DNA of 64,000 nt from Ligustrum vulgare (lineage: Eukaryota > Streptophyta > Magnoliopsida > Lamiales > Oleaceae): contig OY743184.1 of assembly GCA_963555705.1 (NCBI GenBank), positions 24,712,859 to 24,776,858 of the forward strand, written 5' to 3'. Below the pieces are notes generated by a model. The model was given only the letters and a program-made list of their open reading frames with translations. It was not told the origin of the DNA and did not search any database. The translations under genes were made by a program, and so were the position numbers. Numbering within the stretch: the first letter of the stretch is position 1; each line of letters starts with the position of its first letter. Below, one piece after another: positions 42,495-52,924 of this stretch.

Positions 42495-43905
42495 GCTGCT
42501 TAAAAAATCTGCAAGATAATTTTATTGACATCTTTAATATGAATTATATCAAAATTATAAAATGCCAAATAGGCTTTCCATCTATGGAGCCTCCTATATT
42601 GAGGTTCTGGAGGTAATTTATTTTTTACTAAGCCTGCAACTTGAGAATTATTAGTTTCAATAATGATTTTTTTGAATAATAAAAATAATGAAAACTTTTT
42701 TATTCATCTGATAATTGCTAACAATTCTTTCTCATGGTAGTATAATTTATTTTTGCTTGGTTAAACGTTCCACTGAAATATCTGCAAATTTCATTAAGAT
42801 CTGTTTTAAATATTGCTACCCAATTTTATTCGAGGCATCAGTATTAATTATTAGATTATTTTTTTCATCTGGTAATCTTGATTTTGGCAAATTTTTACAT
42901 TCTTCCTTGAGTGATTTGACAATTTCTGTGTGCTCATTATTCCATCCTTTGGTATTTATTTTTCTGAGTAAAATCTGAATTTTATGTCTCTTTTTCGAAA
43001 GATTTTCAATAAATCTTTCTGCATAATTTAAACATCCTAAGAATTTTTGTATTTGTTCCTTTGATTTTAATTTATCTAGAAAACTTTTTATCTTTTAGAT
43101 ATATGAGTTTGTAGTTTTATTCTTTTCTTATCTATTTATAATCCAAGAAAATCAATTTCTTATTTTTCTATTATAGCTTCTTTTTTTTTAAAGAACAATT
43201 CCTTCTTTTTTGCATTCACTTATAAATTTCATTAAATGGTTTCTATGTTCTTCTCTATTATTAGAAAACATTAGTATATCATTAACATAAACAATTAAGA
43301 ATTCATTAAATTTTCTAAATATATTATCCATTTTCCTTTGATATATTTGTGGTGCATTTTTTAAACCAAATGACATTACCATCCATTCATACTTATCTTG
43401 GGGTGTACTAAATGTTGTATATTGAATATTATCTTCTTCCATTTTTACTTGCCAAAATCCTGATTTACAATCAAATTTAGAATGGTATTATTTTCCTTTT
43501 GCAAGATTTATTAATACTTCTTTATTTGGTAAAAAGTATCCATCAAATTTGGTATATTTGTTTAATTCTTTATAATTTATAACCATTCTACATTTTCCTT
43601 TTTTTTTTGTTTAGAATGTTTCATTACCATTATTAGGCCTGATTAATTTTTTGTTAAGTAATTCTTTTATTTGAGTTTTAAATTCCTGTGTATCTTGTAT
43701 GGTATTCATCATTGGCATAACTCTTATAATAACATTTTTCGTTAGTTCTATTTTAGCTTTTGGATGATGTGATTTCCAAAATAATAATGGATTCTCTCCA
43801 CAAATTTTTTCTAATTGATCAATGATTTTTTCCATGCTTATTTGTATGTTTATTTTCAAGACTTTTTATACATTATTCTTTTATTTCATTTTGTGTAATT
43901 GGTTT
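42495..43905 (-). pseudogene. caulimovirid reverse transcriptase-RNase H
   Basis: RT N-terminus HHPKAKIEL and QIKELLNKKLIRPN near 43620-43800. Core FDCKSGFWQVKME near 43440-43480, then YTTFSTPQDKYEWMVMSFGL and the catalytic box YVND (one Asp changed) near 43280. RNase H end VAGLVKNKLPPEPQYRRLHR near 42550-42610. Many stops and frameshifts between blocks. The PQ-Y-RR-RW style before HIK is typical of Caulimoviridae. It would copy pregenomic RNA into DNA; this one cannot. Confidence 0.85.
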
Positions 43906-43929
43906 TTTATCTCATTTATCACCACGCTG

Positions 43930-44340
43930 TGTTGGTTGAATTCTGTAAGGTCTAAATTCTCTTGGTATTTTTAGTAAATGTCCACAAGGTATTTGTAGCA
44001 TTATCATGTAATTATTTTGTTTATAATATTGAAATTGTTGTATAAAGTCATTTCCTAATAATATATCATATTCTAATTTGCTATAATTATATATTTTGTT
44101 TACAACTATTTGTTTACTCCCAAGTATTATATCAATTTTATCAACACTATTAATTATTTGAGTACTTTCGTCTGTTGCTCTTGTAATTTTTATCTTTCCA
44201 TTAGTATTTCATGATCTTATTAAGAAACTTTTGAATATTGTTATATCACTTCATGTGTCAATTAATGCAGAGGTTGTTATATTTGTTTCAACAATAGTAA
44301 CTTGTATATAAACAGCTAATGGAAAATTTATTTGGTTATT
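43930..44340 (-). pseudogene. second retropepsin-like domain of the caulimovirid
   Basis: Starts MNNQINFPLAVYIQVTIVET. The active-site block reads ALIDT, then a TGA in the Gly codon (44251-44253), then SDITIFKSF. The C-terminal hydrophobic motif EYDILLGNDFI lies at about 44044-44077. It directly follows a first protease domain and precedes the RT, so this is probably the ancestral position of the protease. Confidence 0.7.
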
Positions 44341-44344
44341 CATT

Positions 44345-44700
44345 TATTCAGCCTTTCTACATAGTATAGTTTGACCATTATGGGATATATATAATCCTTC
44401 ACGTTTTATACTATAATCTTCTAGTCCATTTAAGAAGCTTATTCCTAATAACACATGAGGATTTATCATACTATTATCTACATGACATGGTACTAAGAGA
44501 TTTATTCTTTCTATTTTAATTGGTACTTTAACTTCAAGTTCAGTTATATGTATTTGTCCATCAAAATTTATATATCTATACGGATCAGTTCTATGAGATA
44601 TTAATTATTTATTCCTGTTTGAAGTTATATGACATTCACTAGCTCCTGTATCAATTAATATATTTGATCATTTTATATTTTTTTTTCCATTGAAACATTC
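44345..44700 (-). pseudogene. first retropepsin-like domain of the caulimovirid
   Basis: ILIDTGASECHITSNR with an intact D-T-G-A-S (44638-44652), then a stop, TELEVKVPIKIERINLLVPC and the closing motif HVLLGISFLNGL (about 44425-44460). A complete retropepsin pattern by itself. It ends with a stop four codons before the Met of the next domain. Confidence 0.7.
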
Positions 44701-44763
44701 ACCTTCTATTTTCATATTTCCAGCATTTCTATGAAGTTTTATTTCCCTTGTATTACTAGTTTC

Positions 44764-45430
44764 TCATAATTGTTTTCTATTGGGTAAACTTGTTGATCTT
44801 TTAATTAATTTGCCATCTTCAAATGTTATGTTATTATTAGGGTATTCTTCTTCTCTTAACTCTATAATTTCTGATTTATTTTTTGTTATAGTAAGTTCAT
44901 AGTTTCTTGGGACTAAACTTATTTGTTTATCTGGTTCCACAGCTTTACCAAAATCTTTGCATTCTTTATGAATTTCAATATATGGTTTTTTAAAATTAAT
45001 GTTCATATAATTAGAATTAGTAAATGTGTATAATGCTCTATATTCTATAGTCATAATTTTATCTCCTGGTTCCATTATATCATCTTTATGTAATTTGAAA
45101 TGTAGTCCTAAAACTTCATTAAAGTTTCTATCTTTCAATGATATACAATATTTTGGGTAACATGTAAATATTAGTTTTATATACTAGATTTCCTTCTACT
45201 GTTCCTAAATTACTGTCTTTTAAATTTATTATTCTTCCATCATGTAAACTACAGTCAAATGTGAATCCAATCCTTCTCTAAATAAGGATTTAAACATTAT
45301 TTGGATATCTGCTAAATAAATATATTGAGTTTTTTCACTTTGTTTTTTATTGATCTTTGCTAATAATTCTGTAACCATTTTTTTTGTTAAAAGATTTAAT
45401 TTGTATTTTTTGAGTAGTTTTAACATCTAT
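44764..45430 (-). pseudogene. caulimovirid movement protein (30K superfamily)
   Basis: N-terminal block IYLADIQIMFKSLFREGLDS near 45265-45330, then, in shifted frames, DSNLGTVEGNLVYKT near 45185-45220 and LHFKLHKDDIMEPGDKIMTI with YRALYTFTNSNY near 45010-45110. The conserved Asp-containing LxDxR-like position and the G-NLxY block suit the 30K fold. Two frameshifts separate the blocks. It would form tubules or modify plasmodesmata for cell-to-cell spread. Confidence 0.7.
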
Positions 45431-45649
45431 TACTTTTTCAATTTTATGATATTCATTTATTGCTAATCTTTCTCTTCTACATATTCTATCAAATATTTCT
45501 CATTTTCCTATTTTCAAATCTAAAGATAATTTTTGTATTTTCCTGAACTTATTATTATCAAAAGTTACTTTTAATCCATAACCTTCTATTCCTTCATATT
45601 CTTGTTTATCTATATTCTTATTTTTTTCTATTTCTTTTATTTCTCTATT

Positions 45650-46963
45650 CTGATTCTGATTCATTATTTTCTAAATCTGTTTCACTTATATAGACTTCTT
45701 GATCATAGTATTCTTCAATGTCAGATATATCACTTAGTTCACTTTCTATTTCTAGATATTCTTTTTGTAATAATTTAACTTTCTTTTTATTACAATCAGG
45801 GCTTATATGCCCCATTTCTCCACAATTCCAACATTTGCATTGACTTTTGTCTTTCTTATAAGTTTTATTTTTCTCTTTTTTATTTGATTATATCTTCTTT
45901 TGTAATATCTTCTCTTAGGTTTTATATATCTTTTCCTAAAGCTTCTAAATTTTTTAAACATTCTATTTTTATATTTCATTTTAATATTTTTTCTTCTTTC
46001 AGGGTTACATCTCCATTGGGTAGGTTTTTTCATATATTCACAACATATTCTAGTTAATTTTCCTGATTTCTTTAATAATTGTCTTTTTTGACATATATAT
46101 GCTAAATCTTTCAAACAGAAATTGTATCCTTGATCCTAATGTTCTAGGTATTTTAGGGTTATCTCTGATAAATCTTTCCAATTCTATTTTAAAGTATATT
46201 CCCCATGAACCGGTAATTTATTGTAATACATATCTCTGTATACTTCTTGATTTTCATTACTATAGAATTGAACATAATAGTATTCTTTGATTTTATACAT
46301 ATCATATATTGTTAAATATATTAATCTCATTCTTGCATTATCTTTTTCCCTAATTGATTCTATTTCAGCATTAATTATCCAGTTTTCTCCTAAAAATTCA
46401 TCCGCAATATAATCTACTAACTTTTCTATACATTTTCTATCTGATTTTATTAGTTTTGTTTGTACATTTCTTCTTATTAATGCTTTTGTATCACTACTTA
46501 TTCCTTACCACCAATTCTTAACATGTCCTTCAAAAGATGCTATTAAAAAAATTTTCATTCTTTCAGTATTTTTCCATGTATCATCTTTATTGTATAAAAA
46601 GAATAGTATCATTGAATCTGCCCAAGTTAATAAGGCATTTTTAGTATCTATCTTACAATTTAAATCTAGTTTTGTTCATCTATGATTAATAGGTTTATCG
46701 TAATTATTACTTGGTTCAAATCTATCTTTATATTTATTCCCTTTAGGTAGTTGTCTATCTCTGATTGTATCATAATATTATCGGTGTGGTTTACTATATA
46801 ATGGTGCATAACTTTCATCTAAATCTGGTAATTCTTTTTTGGAAGTTCCTATTGGGATTGGGCTAGGTGCTCATTCAGTATTCATTAAAACTTGATATTC
46901 ATTAAAATTTTCTAGGCTTAATTGGTCAAAATTTTCTATAAGTAAATCTAATTCTTCATTCAT
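45650..46963 (-). pseudogene. caulimovirid coat protein region
   Basis: Starts near MNEELDLLIENFDQLSL (46963). It runs in broken frames through TWADSMILFFLYNKDDTWKN near 46570-46650 and a very basic K/R-rich segment (45880-46010) to the knuckle CKCWNCGEMGHISPDC (about 45805-45855, C-X2-C-X4-H-X4-C). A strongly acidic tail follows. This order (acidic start, core, basic patch, CCHC) is the caulimovirid coat protein pattern. Several stops and frameshifts. Confidence 0.72.
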
Positions 46964-47018
46964 TTTTATTTTGTTCTTCTTCAATTTTTTCTTCAGCTTT
47001 TAGTTTCCCTGAAGTTTT

Positions 47019-47345
47019 TTATATGAATTTTTGTAATTGTAATTCTTCTTCTAGTATTTTTGGTAATATGTTCTTTCTAAATTCATCATCCATACTTCCT
47101 GCTTCTATCATAATTTTTTCTTGTTCAAAGTGTTTCTTTCCTATTTTTAGTATTTCTTTTTCTATGAGTTTTTTGTCTATTTTCTTATCTTTGTTTTTAT
47201 TATTATCTTTGAATTCTCTAATATCTAGTTTTAGTATATTTATATTATTTCTTACTTCTTTTAATTCATTTTTTATTTCTTGAACATCACTTATTAATGA
47301 TTTTATTAATATTTTTAAATTTTCAATATATTCACTTATCGACAT
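47019..47345 (-). CDS. caulimovirid small coiled-coil ORF (virion-associated-like)
   Basis: 108 codons without a stop, starting MSISEYIENLKILIKSLISD one base after the stop of the previous ORF. Heptad-like helix for most of its length (VQEIKNELKEVRNNINILKL), then a Lys-rich C-terminus (KKHFEQEKIMIEAGSM). Size, coiled coil and basic end resemble virion-associated proteins of other genera. The tight coupling suggests reinitiation or leaky scanning. It remains open although its neighbours are broken. Confidence 0.55.
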   Translation of the reverse strand: MSISEYIENLKILIKSLISDVQEIKNELKEVRNNINILKLDIREFKDNNKNKDKKIDKKLIEKEILKIGKKHFEQEKIMIEAGSMDDEFRKNILPKILEEELQLQKFI

Positions 47346-47346
47346 T

Positions 47347-47922
47347 TTATACTATTGGTTTAATAGTGTGAGTTTTTTGTACCTTAAATAGTCTATCATA
47401 CATATCATCTATTTTTATTTCTAATTTGTTGATTCTTTCTTCTATTGATAAGATTCTTTCATTACCATTCTTTCTTATTTTCTCATTTAACTTATCTATT
47501 TTTTCTATAATTATTTCAATTTTATTTTGATTAATTAATTCTCCTAATTTTCTTTGGAATTCTTTTAAAATTTCTTCATCTATATTTTTAACTTCTCCTA
47601 TCATATCTTGTAATTCTTTAAATTGTATTGTTAGTTTATTTTGAATATTCTGTAGTTTTTCTTTAATATTCACATCATGTATATTTAATTGTTGTAATTC
47701 TTCAATAACTAATTTATCTTATAAATATATATTTTTATATGTTTGCCATAAAAAGACACTTATCCAATTTAATTGCTTATTAAGAAATTCATCGGATTCT
47801 CCCCATGAGCTTAATGGTTGCAACATAATTGTATTAGCTCCTTTTATTTGATAAGATCCAACTGGAAGTCTTATATTTTCTATTATTTGTTTTTCAAATT
47901 TTATTTCTGAAAATTCTGTCAT
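47347..47922 (-). pseudogene. caulimovirid ORF with coiled coil, one in-frame stop
   Basis: Starts MTEFSEIKFEKQIIENIRLP three bases after the stop of the upstream ORF. It reads through GSYQIKGANTIMLQPLSSWG to a stop at 47719, then the same frame continues to 47347 with a long coiled coil (ERILSIEERINKLEIKIDDM). Total about 191 codons. The N-terminal half resembles the globular start of movement/structural small ORFs in other genera, but I do not assign it. Confidence 0.5.
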
Positions 47923-47925
47923 TAA

Positions 47926-48415
47926 TTAGTTTCTTCCTTTGATATGATTGATTTCTAGAATAAGTTCTGTTTGATATTTTGCTTCTTTATAATTCATTAT
48001 TTGATATTCACAATATTCTTCTATTGATTCAAGCATTAATTTTCTATGATATATTCTATAATATTTTAGATAGTCTTCCAATGTTCTTGTTTCATCATAT
48101 TTTTCTTTGTCTTCTAAAATCATTTGTATTTTAGGTAATTGCTTTAAAATTTTATTATAATATTCTCTCTTTTTCTCTAATAATTTTAACATTATCTTTT
48201 CTTATCGTTTTATATTTCTTTCTTATCTTATTTGATCCATTAAACTTATTCTTTAATCTATTATTAAATCTAAATTTTCATTTATTTCTATGTCTAAATA
48301 CCTAACTAATTGAAGATCTATTCTATGATAATTCATACTCTTCTGTGATATCATTTTGTATAATATATTTATTTTTATTTTTTGTCATGTAATATTTATC
48401 TTTTAAATCTGCCAT
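47926..48415 (-). pseudogene. first ORF after the primer site
   Basis: ATG at 48413-48415, two bases after the primer-like site, reading MADLKDKYYMTKNKNKYIIQ. Stops near 48325, 48260 and 48205 break the first third. The last 88 codons are open (MLKLLEKKREYYNKILKQLP to the end at 47926), helical and charged. Caulimovirids usually place their first small ORF here. Family not identified. Confidence 0.5.
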
Positions 48416-48417
48416 AT

Positions 48418-48430
48418 GTCTCTAATACCA
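48418..48430 (-). other. Met-tRNA-like primer site of the caulimovirid
   Basis: TGGTATTAGAGAC on the minus strand differs from TGGTATCAGAGC by one substitution and a shifted end. It lies right before the first viral ORF, where the genome numbering of caulimovirids starts. Confidence 0.7.
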
Positions 48431-49114
48431 AATGGAGGGGTACTACTATGAGCGAACAAAAATCAAATAAAATCATATAAACAAAATTAATTAAAAGTAT
48501 ATAAATGTAAAATTTTAAGGGCTAGGTTGTAACTTTTCTTAATTCTAATAGACATAGTAGAAATATGATATGTAAGGGCATTTTTGGTAGTATCTAATGT
48601 CTAGGGTTTTTTTATGATTTGGTGAAATTTTTAGCTATTTTCATAAAATGCCAAGTTTGCTTGACCATTTCCATGGTATCCCACACATATGGGGCGTGGT
48701 ACCAAATCTGGGAACCTGTAGCAGAGAGAGCATGATTTAGAGAGAGCATGATTTGATACTCCTTCAATATTTCAAACATACCCACCATCTAAAATCAACA
48801 TTTCAGCAAAATATTAAATACCTATTTAATAAATTAATTTGACTATAAGGCATTATAAAAATTCAAGTAGCCCTTGTAACTTTCATTATTGCTGATCAGT
48901 ATATTGTATCTATAAACCATTAAAACCAATCAAATGCTAATCTAAATCCCTGAAAACCATCCACTAAATAAATTACCCTAAAGCAAACCAAATGAGGTTT
49001 TGGGAAAATATAAATGTGTATTAAAAATTACAAGAAATGGACATATCCTTACCAATCTAAATATTACCACATTCACAATGAGCAAAATGGAAAAGAAAGA
49101 CAAATCCTTACCAA
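48431..49114. other. AT-rich DNA between virus and PP2C fragment
   Basis: No gene supported. It contains a direct 16-bp repeat AGAGAGCATGATTTGA-like at 48724-48756. Part of it would be the intron following the PP2C exon at 49115. Confidence 0.35.
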
Positions 49115-49155
49115 GTTCTCAATCCTCTCTTTCATCTTCCCTACACAGCCAATGA
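49115..49155 (-). pseudogene. PP2C pseudogene exon, downstream part
   Basis: Minus strand reads HWLCREDERE, then a TGA in place of the Ile-region codon, then EL before GTAAGG, a splice donor. In PP2C proteins DHRPSRxDExxRIExLGG follows the ALTxD block, which is exactly where the other half stops at 52603. So one exon was split by the solo LTR. Confidence 0.65.
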
Positions 49156-49160
49156 TCGAT
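49156..49160. repeat. diverged target-site duplication, left
   Basis: TCGAT here against TCAAC at 52598-52602, 3 of 5 bases identical. Confidence 0.45.
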
Positions 49161-49982
49161 AGTAACACTCTGAAAATTTGTCATATTATTATATTGATTT
49201 ATTCATATTTAAAGGAACTTGAAAGGTAAATATAATTTTAATTTATTCAACTTATTTAAAGTGACATATTCGACATTAAATGAGACTTTTAATTTAGTTG
49301 ACATAATATCAACAAAAATAAATAAAAATATTAAATATTACTTTAAGTAATTTTATCGATTTAATAAATCGACTATTGATTCCATAATTGGGAAAATATG
49401 GATTGAAGTATGTGGAATGTACTTCAAAGTGGAATTAAGAATTCTCTCTAACATTTAAAAATAATAGACTAAAACTAATCTGTAAACTTATTGGTCAAAA
49501 TAAAAATAATTAAAGTAATATATATGTGTGTGTGTGTCGTGCCAACACACACATATATTTATATTAATATTATATTATATTATATATTATTAATTAACGA
49601 CGAATTACGCATATGATTTTGGGACGTCTAAGTCCTTAGTTTTGTTATCTATTTTGACTATTTGAGAATATTATCATATAGAGTTCTAAATGAATTTCGA
49701 AATGACATATTGTAGACACGTATTCAGTTAACGTATGTATCTTGAAAACATTAATAAAGAAGGTTGGCAATTCGAAATGTTAGTTTTAAACGGTCTATTT
49801 TGACAAGTCTCAACTTTTGCTATAGTTGATCATATTGCACTTTGACAAAGAATTGTAAGTATTTCAGAATAGTATGTTGAAAGTTCAATTTTAATGATAA
49901 TAAGAGTACCGAAAATTAAGACGAAAGTAGTCATTTGAAAAGAATCGAAGGACCCCCACCCCCCACACCCAGTAAGGTAAGT

Positions 49983-49983
49983 G

Positions 49984-50036
<53 letters not shown>
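49983..50036. repeat. (TTA)n microsatellite
   Basis: About 17 uninterrupted ATT/TTA units. Confidence 0.97.
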
Positions 50037-50039
<3 letters not shown>

Positions 50040-50833
50040 TATATGATTAATATTTTGGATATGAGAATTAAATTAATTTTCTTATGAGATATAATAAAGT
50101 GGGCCAATTCCTTTATAATAATGTTGATCATCTAATTATTTAGATAAAATATTTTACAATAAGATGACTCATTCTAACCTCGTATTATTTAATGGATCAT
50201 AATTTAAATTGGTTAGTTGAAATATAATATATTATCACGTGACTAAATTATGGTTTATTTATATGATAGGTAAGGAATGATGATCATTCTAGTTCGACTC
50301 CAAGTGGATATTAGTAGTGCAAAATATTGAAGAATTAAGTCTTGAACTCTAGAATACATAAGAAATGAGGTAAGTAACATTTCAACTACAATGCAAAACA
50401 TAATATTTATATTATTATGTGCTCCTATGTGATTATGTGAAGTATATTGTTGGTGCAATATACGTGGAATATGATGTGACAATTATTTGTATATGGTGAA
50501 GCATGCGAGACATGATTCGATGATATGAAATGTTATTAATGCACATGAACATCATTGGAATTCCATATTACGTGATTATACGACATAAAAGTGACGCATA
50601 AAATATATGTTGGCATTCATGGACATGACATGTGCATTGTGTGAACTTAGAAGAAGTCCTTCATAAATGATAAAGAAATAGACAATGAATATATGGAGAA
50701 AGAATGACTTGGATGATAGTAGAATCTCCATACAAGTATACCGTACTTTACTTCGCGTCGGGATATATACACCCGATTCAGGCTCCCGAGGGTCATTAAG
50801 GGTAGTTGAGAATGGGGTGTTGGGGGTCAGATG

Positions 50834-51465
50834 TAGAGATGGCAATGAGTCAAGTTTGCCAAACTCATACCCTACCCACTAAAGATTTACAACCTCCATA
50901 CACTATCCATATACACATTTAAGAATGGAGGGTTGGGTGCAGGGCGGGGGTGGGTATGTTCTATACCCATTCGAAATTCATTACTAGTTATTTTTTTTTA
51001 AGGCTATAAATAGGTTAGAGGTTAGAGGTGCTCCGGATTAACTTGAATCAGTTAAATGTTGGATTTCACTTGAATTTGGCTTGAAAAAGCTTATTCTAAG
51101 TTGAAACTAAACAAGTGAATTTGAAATTATTTTTTTTTAGACGTTAACAAATTCAATGACTCAATAGTTTAAACATATTAATATTTAAAAGTTAACAATG
51201 TTAATAGATATTTGAGTTCTATTTTTTATTTATTTATTTTACACAATCACTTTTGTTTTAAATACTATAATTTTTTAGGGAAATTAATGGGTATACAGGT
51301 TGGATATGGATATTATAGTAAAATCCGCATCCGACCCATACCCGAGTCGGGTTTTAAAGTTTACCTCCATATCCTACACATGAACTCATTTAGATGGGTA
51401 ATCCCCGCCCATTTATATTGGGTCTCAAACGGGTATCGGGTTCGTGAGTATTATTGTCATCCCTA
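50834..51465. mobile_element. hAT-type MITE inside the solo LTR
   Basis: 632 bp, termini TAGAGATGGCAAT and ATTGTCATCCCTA. Flanks GTCAGATG (50826-50833) and GTCCGATG (51466-51473) agree at 7 of 8. Subterminal GGGTATCGGGT/ACCCATACCC words. No transposase. Confidence 0.82.
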
Positions 51466-52195
51466 GTCCGATGTCGGTATACTGGCGGTATCGGGAGGTC
51501 TCTTGGTGGCCTTGTGACTGTGGAATGGCACGCTGAGCGCCCAATATAATAGGTCAGGCCTGATTGATATAATATAATTCCCGGTACATTATCTTGATTC
51601 TCGGTGGGTAACAATGTATACAAACTGTGGAGTCTTGAGTCTAGGTGAATGATGACGGACCACATGCACGGAAGGCGCATGTTATCAGCCATGTTGATAT
51701 TTCAGCTCATACGGTACAACGAAGTGGGAATCGAGTCCAAGTAGAAAAAGTGGATAAACTAAGATAACGAAAAGGCACGAAGCCTAGGGATGAGATAGTT
51801 ATGAGAAATCGAATCGAAACTTATGCACATGATCATGCATATGTTACTTGCTGAGTATTAGTTCATTTAGTTTTGCATGATAAGTGTGACAATGTATGGA
51901 TTGGAGGTTAGTGCGAACTCTCAAATGACGGGACGATTGTGTACTTGATACCCGATCATGGTTCATGAACCTCTTAGCAGGGAAACCCCAAAAATGTCCA
52001 ACTACTTTTAAATAATTTTATTTCGTTTCAAAATAGTTAAATATTTTAAATAACAAATTTTCGGCTATCTTCCGCTATCCGCTCTATGTTCCCTTTTTTA
52101 AATAGATGTCTTTATATCAACTTCTAACTATAATGTTTTTATATTATCGTTAATTTATTCTGTTTTCTTCAAAACTAAATTACACGTGAAATTTC

Positions 52196-52270
<75 letters not shown>
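52196..52270. repeat. (TA)n microsatellite
   Basis: About 36 TA units in an unbroken run. Confidence 0.97.
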
Positions 52271-52271
<1 letters not shown>

Positions 52272-52602
52272 TTATTTTTAATAATGTTAGATTATGCTTT
52301 AGGTTTTGTTTGTTAAAATTTTGGTGTTTAAAATTTTTTTTTTTATATTTTCTAGGTAAGATGTGTGATTGAAAATTGGAGAGAGAAAATATGTGTGGTG
52401 AAAAAATGATTTGGGGAATTATGTTGTTTAAAAATATTTATTTATTTATTTATTTTGCTTTTGCCAAACAGAGGTTTAATTATAAAAATTCAAATTTATA
52501 TTTAGAGCGGGTAGATTTAATATTGTTTTATTCTTTAAAAAAAGGTGAGAAAATAGAATAAATGAATAAAAATTAGAAATGAATTTGGGGCGCTACATCA
52601 AC

Positions 52603-52920
52603 TGTAAGGGCTTTGATATCTTCTTCTCCACTTATAAACGCACGACAATCTCCAGCATTCGAGGCCACTAGATTCCCTTGGTGTATCAAAGTTGTCACAC
52701 AAGTCCCATCACGCAAATCTTCATTGAGAAACTCCATGTACATGGTGATGTATCCCTTCTTCACTACCTTTTCAATTCCTTCCTCTTCACATGTCCACCT
52801 TTCAATTTCCTTCATAATGTTTCTATCCAAATCTTTTGTTGCACCTTTGTATCCATCAAATTCACCAAAGAAAGCCTTAAAATAGAGACACTGGTTTAGA
52901 TTATATTCTTGATAATGCAC
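52603..52920 (-). pseudogene. protein phosphatase 2C-like pseudogene exon
   Basis: Reads FFGEFDGYKGATKDLDRNIM, IEKVVKKGYITMYMEFLNED, LRDGTCVTTLIHQGNLVASN, then AGDCRAFISGEEDIKALTVD. The PP2C metal motif is normally FGVFDGHGG; here it is FGEFDGYKG, so the His and one Gly are changed. The GTCxxTALI and NxGDCRA motifs are kept. Best fit is a plant group B-type PP2C by the exon sequence. The exon is cut at the solo LTR edge. It lacks the remaining catalytic exons and cannot be active. Confidence 0.8.
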
Positions 52921-52924
52921 TCAA

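Larger units (their letters stand above)
39000..48430 (-). mobile_element. endogenous caulimovirid (plant pararetrovirus), degraded
   Basis: A 9.4-kb, strongly AT-rich block with minus-strand genes of a pararetrovirus: Met-tRNA-like primer site, small 5' ORFs, coat protein knuckle, 30K movement protein, retropepsin, RT-RNase H and an intergenic region with promoter and poly(A) signal. There are no LTRs and no integrase, which separates it from retrotransposons. Coat protein precedes movement protein, as in cavemovirus/solendovirus-type polyproteins. Stops and frameshifts occur in every domain and a MITE sits in the ORF after RNase H. Genus is not assigned. This is an old integrated copy without coding integrity. 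Confidence 0.88.
49161..52597. repeat. solo LTR of a Gypsy-like element, old
   Basis: 3437 bp with ends AGTAACACTCTGAAAATTT and GGGGCGCTACA (inverted termini like TGTAGCGCC and AGTGTTACT on the minus strand). It interrupts a PP2C exon whose codons resume on the other side. It carries later additions: a hAT-type MITE (50834-51465), two microsatellites and a MITE-motif arm (about 52345-52430). Terminal TG has decayed at one end, which with the imperfect duplication implies age. No gag or pol inside. Confidence 0.65.

Noticed and set aside
43188..43442. RT fragment considered as a Gypsy element
   Set aside because: No integrase or LTRs nearby; primer-like site, coat protein knuckle, 30K movement protein and promoter/poly(A) arrangement fit a caulimovirid.
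49983..50036. Possible CRISPR-like or regulatory array
   Set aside because: A simple (TTA)n run with no spacers.
52196..52270. TA run as an origin or matrix-attachment site
   Set aside because: An uninterrupted dinucleotide microsatellite inside a solo LTR; no further evidence.
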